Positions 63,895 through 64,000 of a stretch of 64,000 nucleotides of DNA are shown piece by piece. The notes beneath the pieces are model-generated. The model searched no databases and was not told the DNA's origin. It saw only the letters and a program-made list of their open reading frames with translations. Position 1 is the stretch's first letter. Every line of letters begins with the position of its first letter. The translations under genes and the position numbers were made by a program. This DNA is from Macrocystis pyrifera (lineage: Eukaryota; Sar; Phaeophyceae; Laminariales; Laminariaceae): positions 3,401,930 through 3,465,929 of the forward strand of contig JASSKH010000007.1 in NCBI GenBank assembly GCA_031763025.1, written 5' to 3'.

Positions 63895-64000
63895 TATTTT
63901 GATGTGTTGGTGTCGTGCTGTTCGCTAAACGGTCTTACATGTACTTCGGAGTAGATCTGTAGCTATACGTGACTGATGATGATGATAATGTTCTCGCGTT

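Overview
The window looks like nuclear DNA of a multicellular stramenopile, most likely a brown alga. This rests on: coding sequence broken into GC-rich exons with GT-AG introns of about 0.25 to 5 kb; no operons, bacterial gene packing or ribosome-binding sites; a ubiquitin-like/BAG6-type protein of the kind seen in stramenopiles; and a dense mix of Ty1/copia, LINE, SINE and MITE remnants with very long G or C homopolymers. The organism is an inference, since no marker gene is present.

Genes. (1) 7.6-18.5 kb, plus strand: a multi-exon gene for a large ubiquitin-like-domain protein with a tudor-knot/MBT-like module and BAG6-like segments. Its first exon was not found. (2) 39.2-48.6 kb, plus strand: a complete six-exon gene for a 213-residue four-pass membrane protein with MARVEL/tetraspan-like topology. 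All six exons join in frame. (3) 53.5-55.0 kb, minus strand: three consecutive phase-compatible exons of a TPR-like protein. Two further candidate minus-strand exons lie at 57.4-58.6 kb. (4) 63.0-63.7 kb, plus strand: the last two exons of an unrecognised gene. These genes are unrelated and nothing suggests they work together.

The rest is repeats. 0-7.6 kb: tRNA-derived SINEs, hAT-like and TA-flanked MITEs, local duplications. 9.7-14.6 kb (intron of gene 1): tandem duplication, a G-tract repeat, hairpins, MITEs. 19-29 kb: G tracts, MITEs, a C-tailed repeat split by a Harbinger-like MITE, and an LTR-like element. 30-39 kb: two LINE copies of one family and a decayed Ty1/copia element with both LTRs. 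39-48 kb: the introns of gene 2 carry a SINE, Stowaway-like MITEs, hairpins and C-tailed repeats. 51-62 kb: more C-tailed repeats and a tandem LTR-type array with a 673-bp period.

The most unusual signals are a dispersed repeat family ending in homopolymeric C (ten copies, one with a clean insertion of another transposon), a SINE whose tRNA-like head carries an extra hairpin before the acceptor strand, the tandem 673-bp LTR-type array, and a strong excess of the 9-mer TACCAGGTA. No CRISPR array, rRNA or functional tRNA gene was found.
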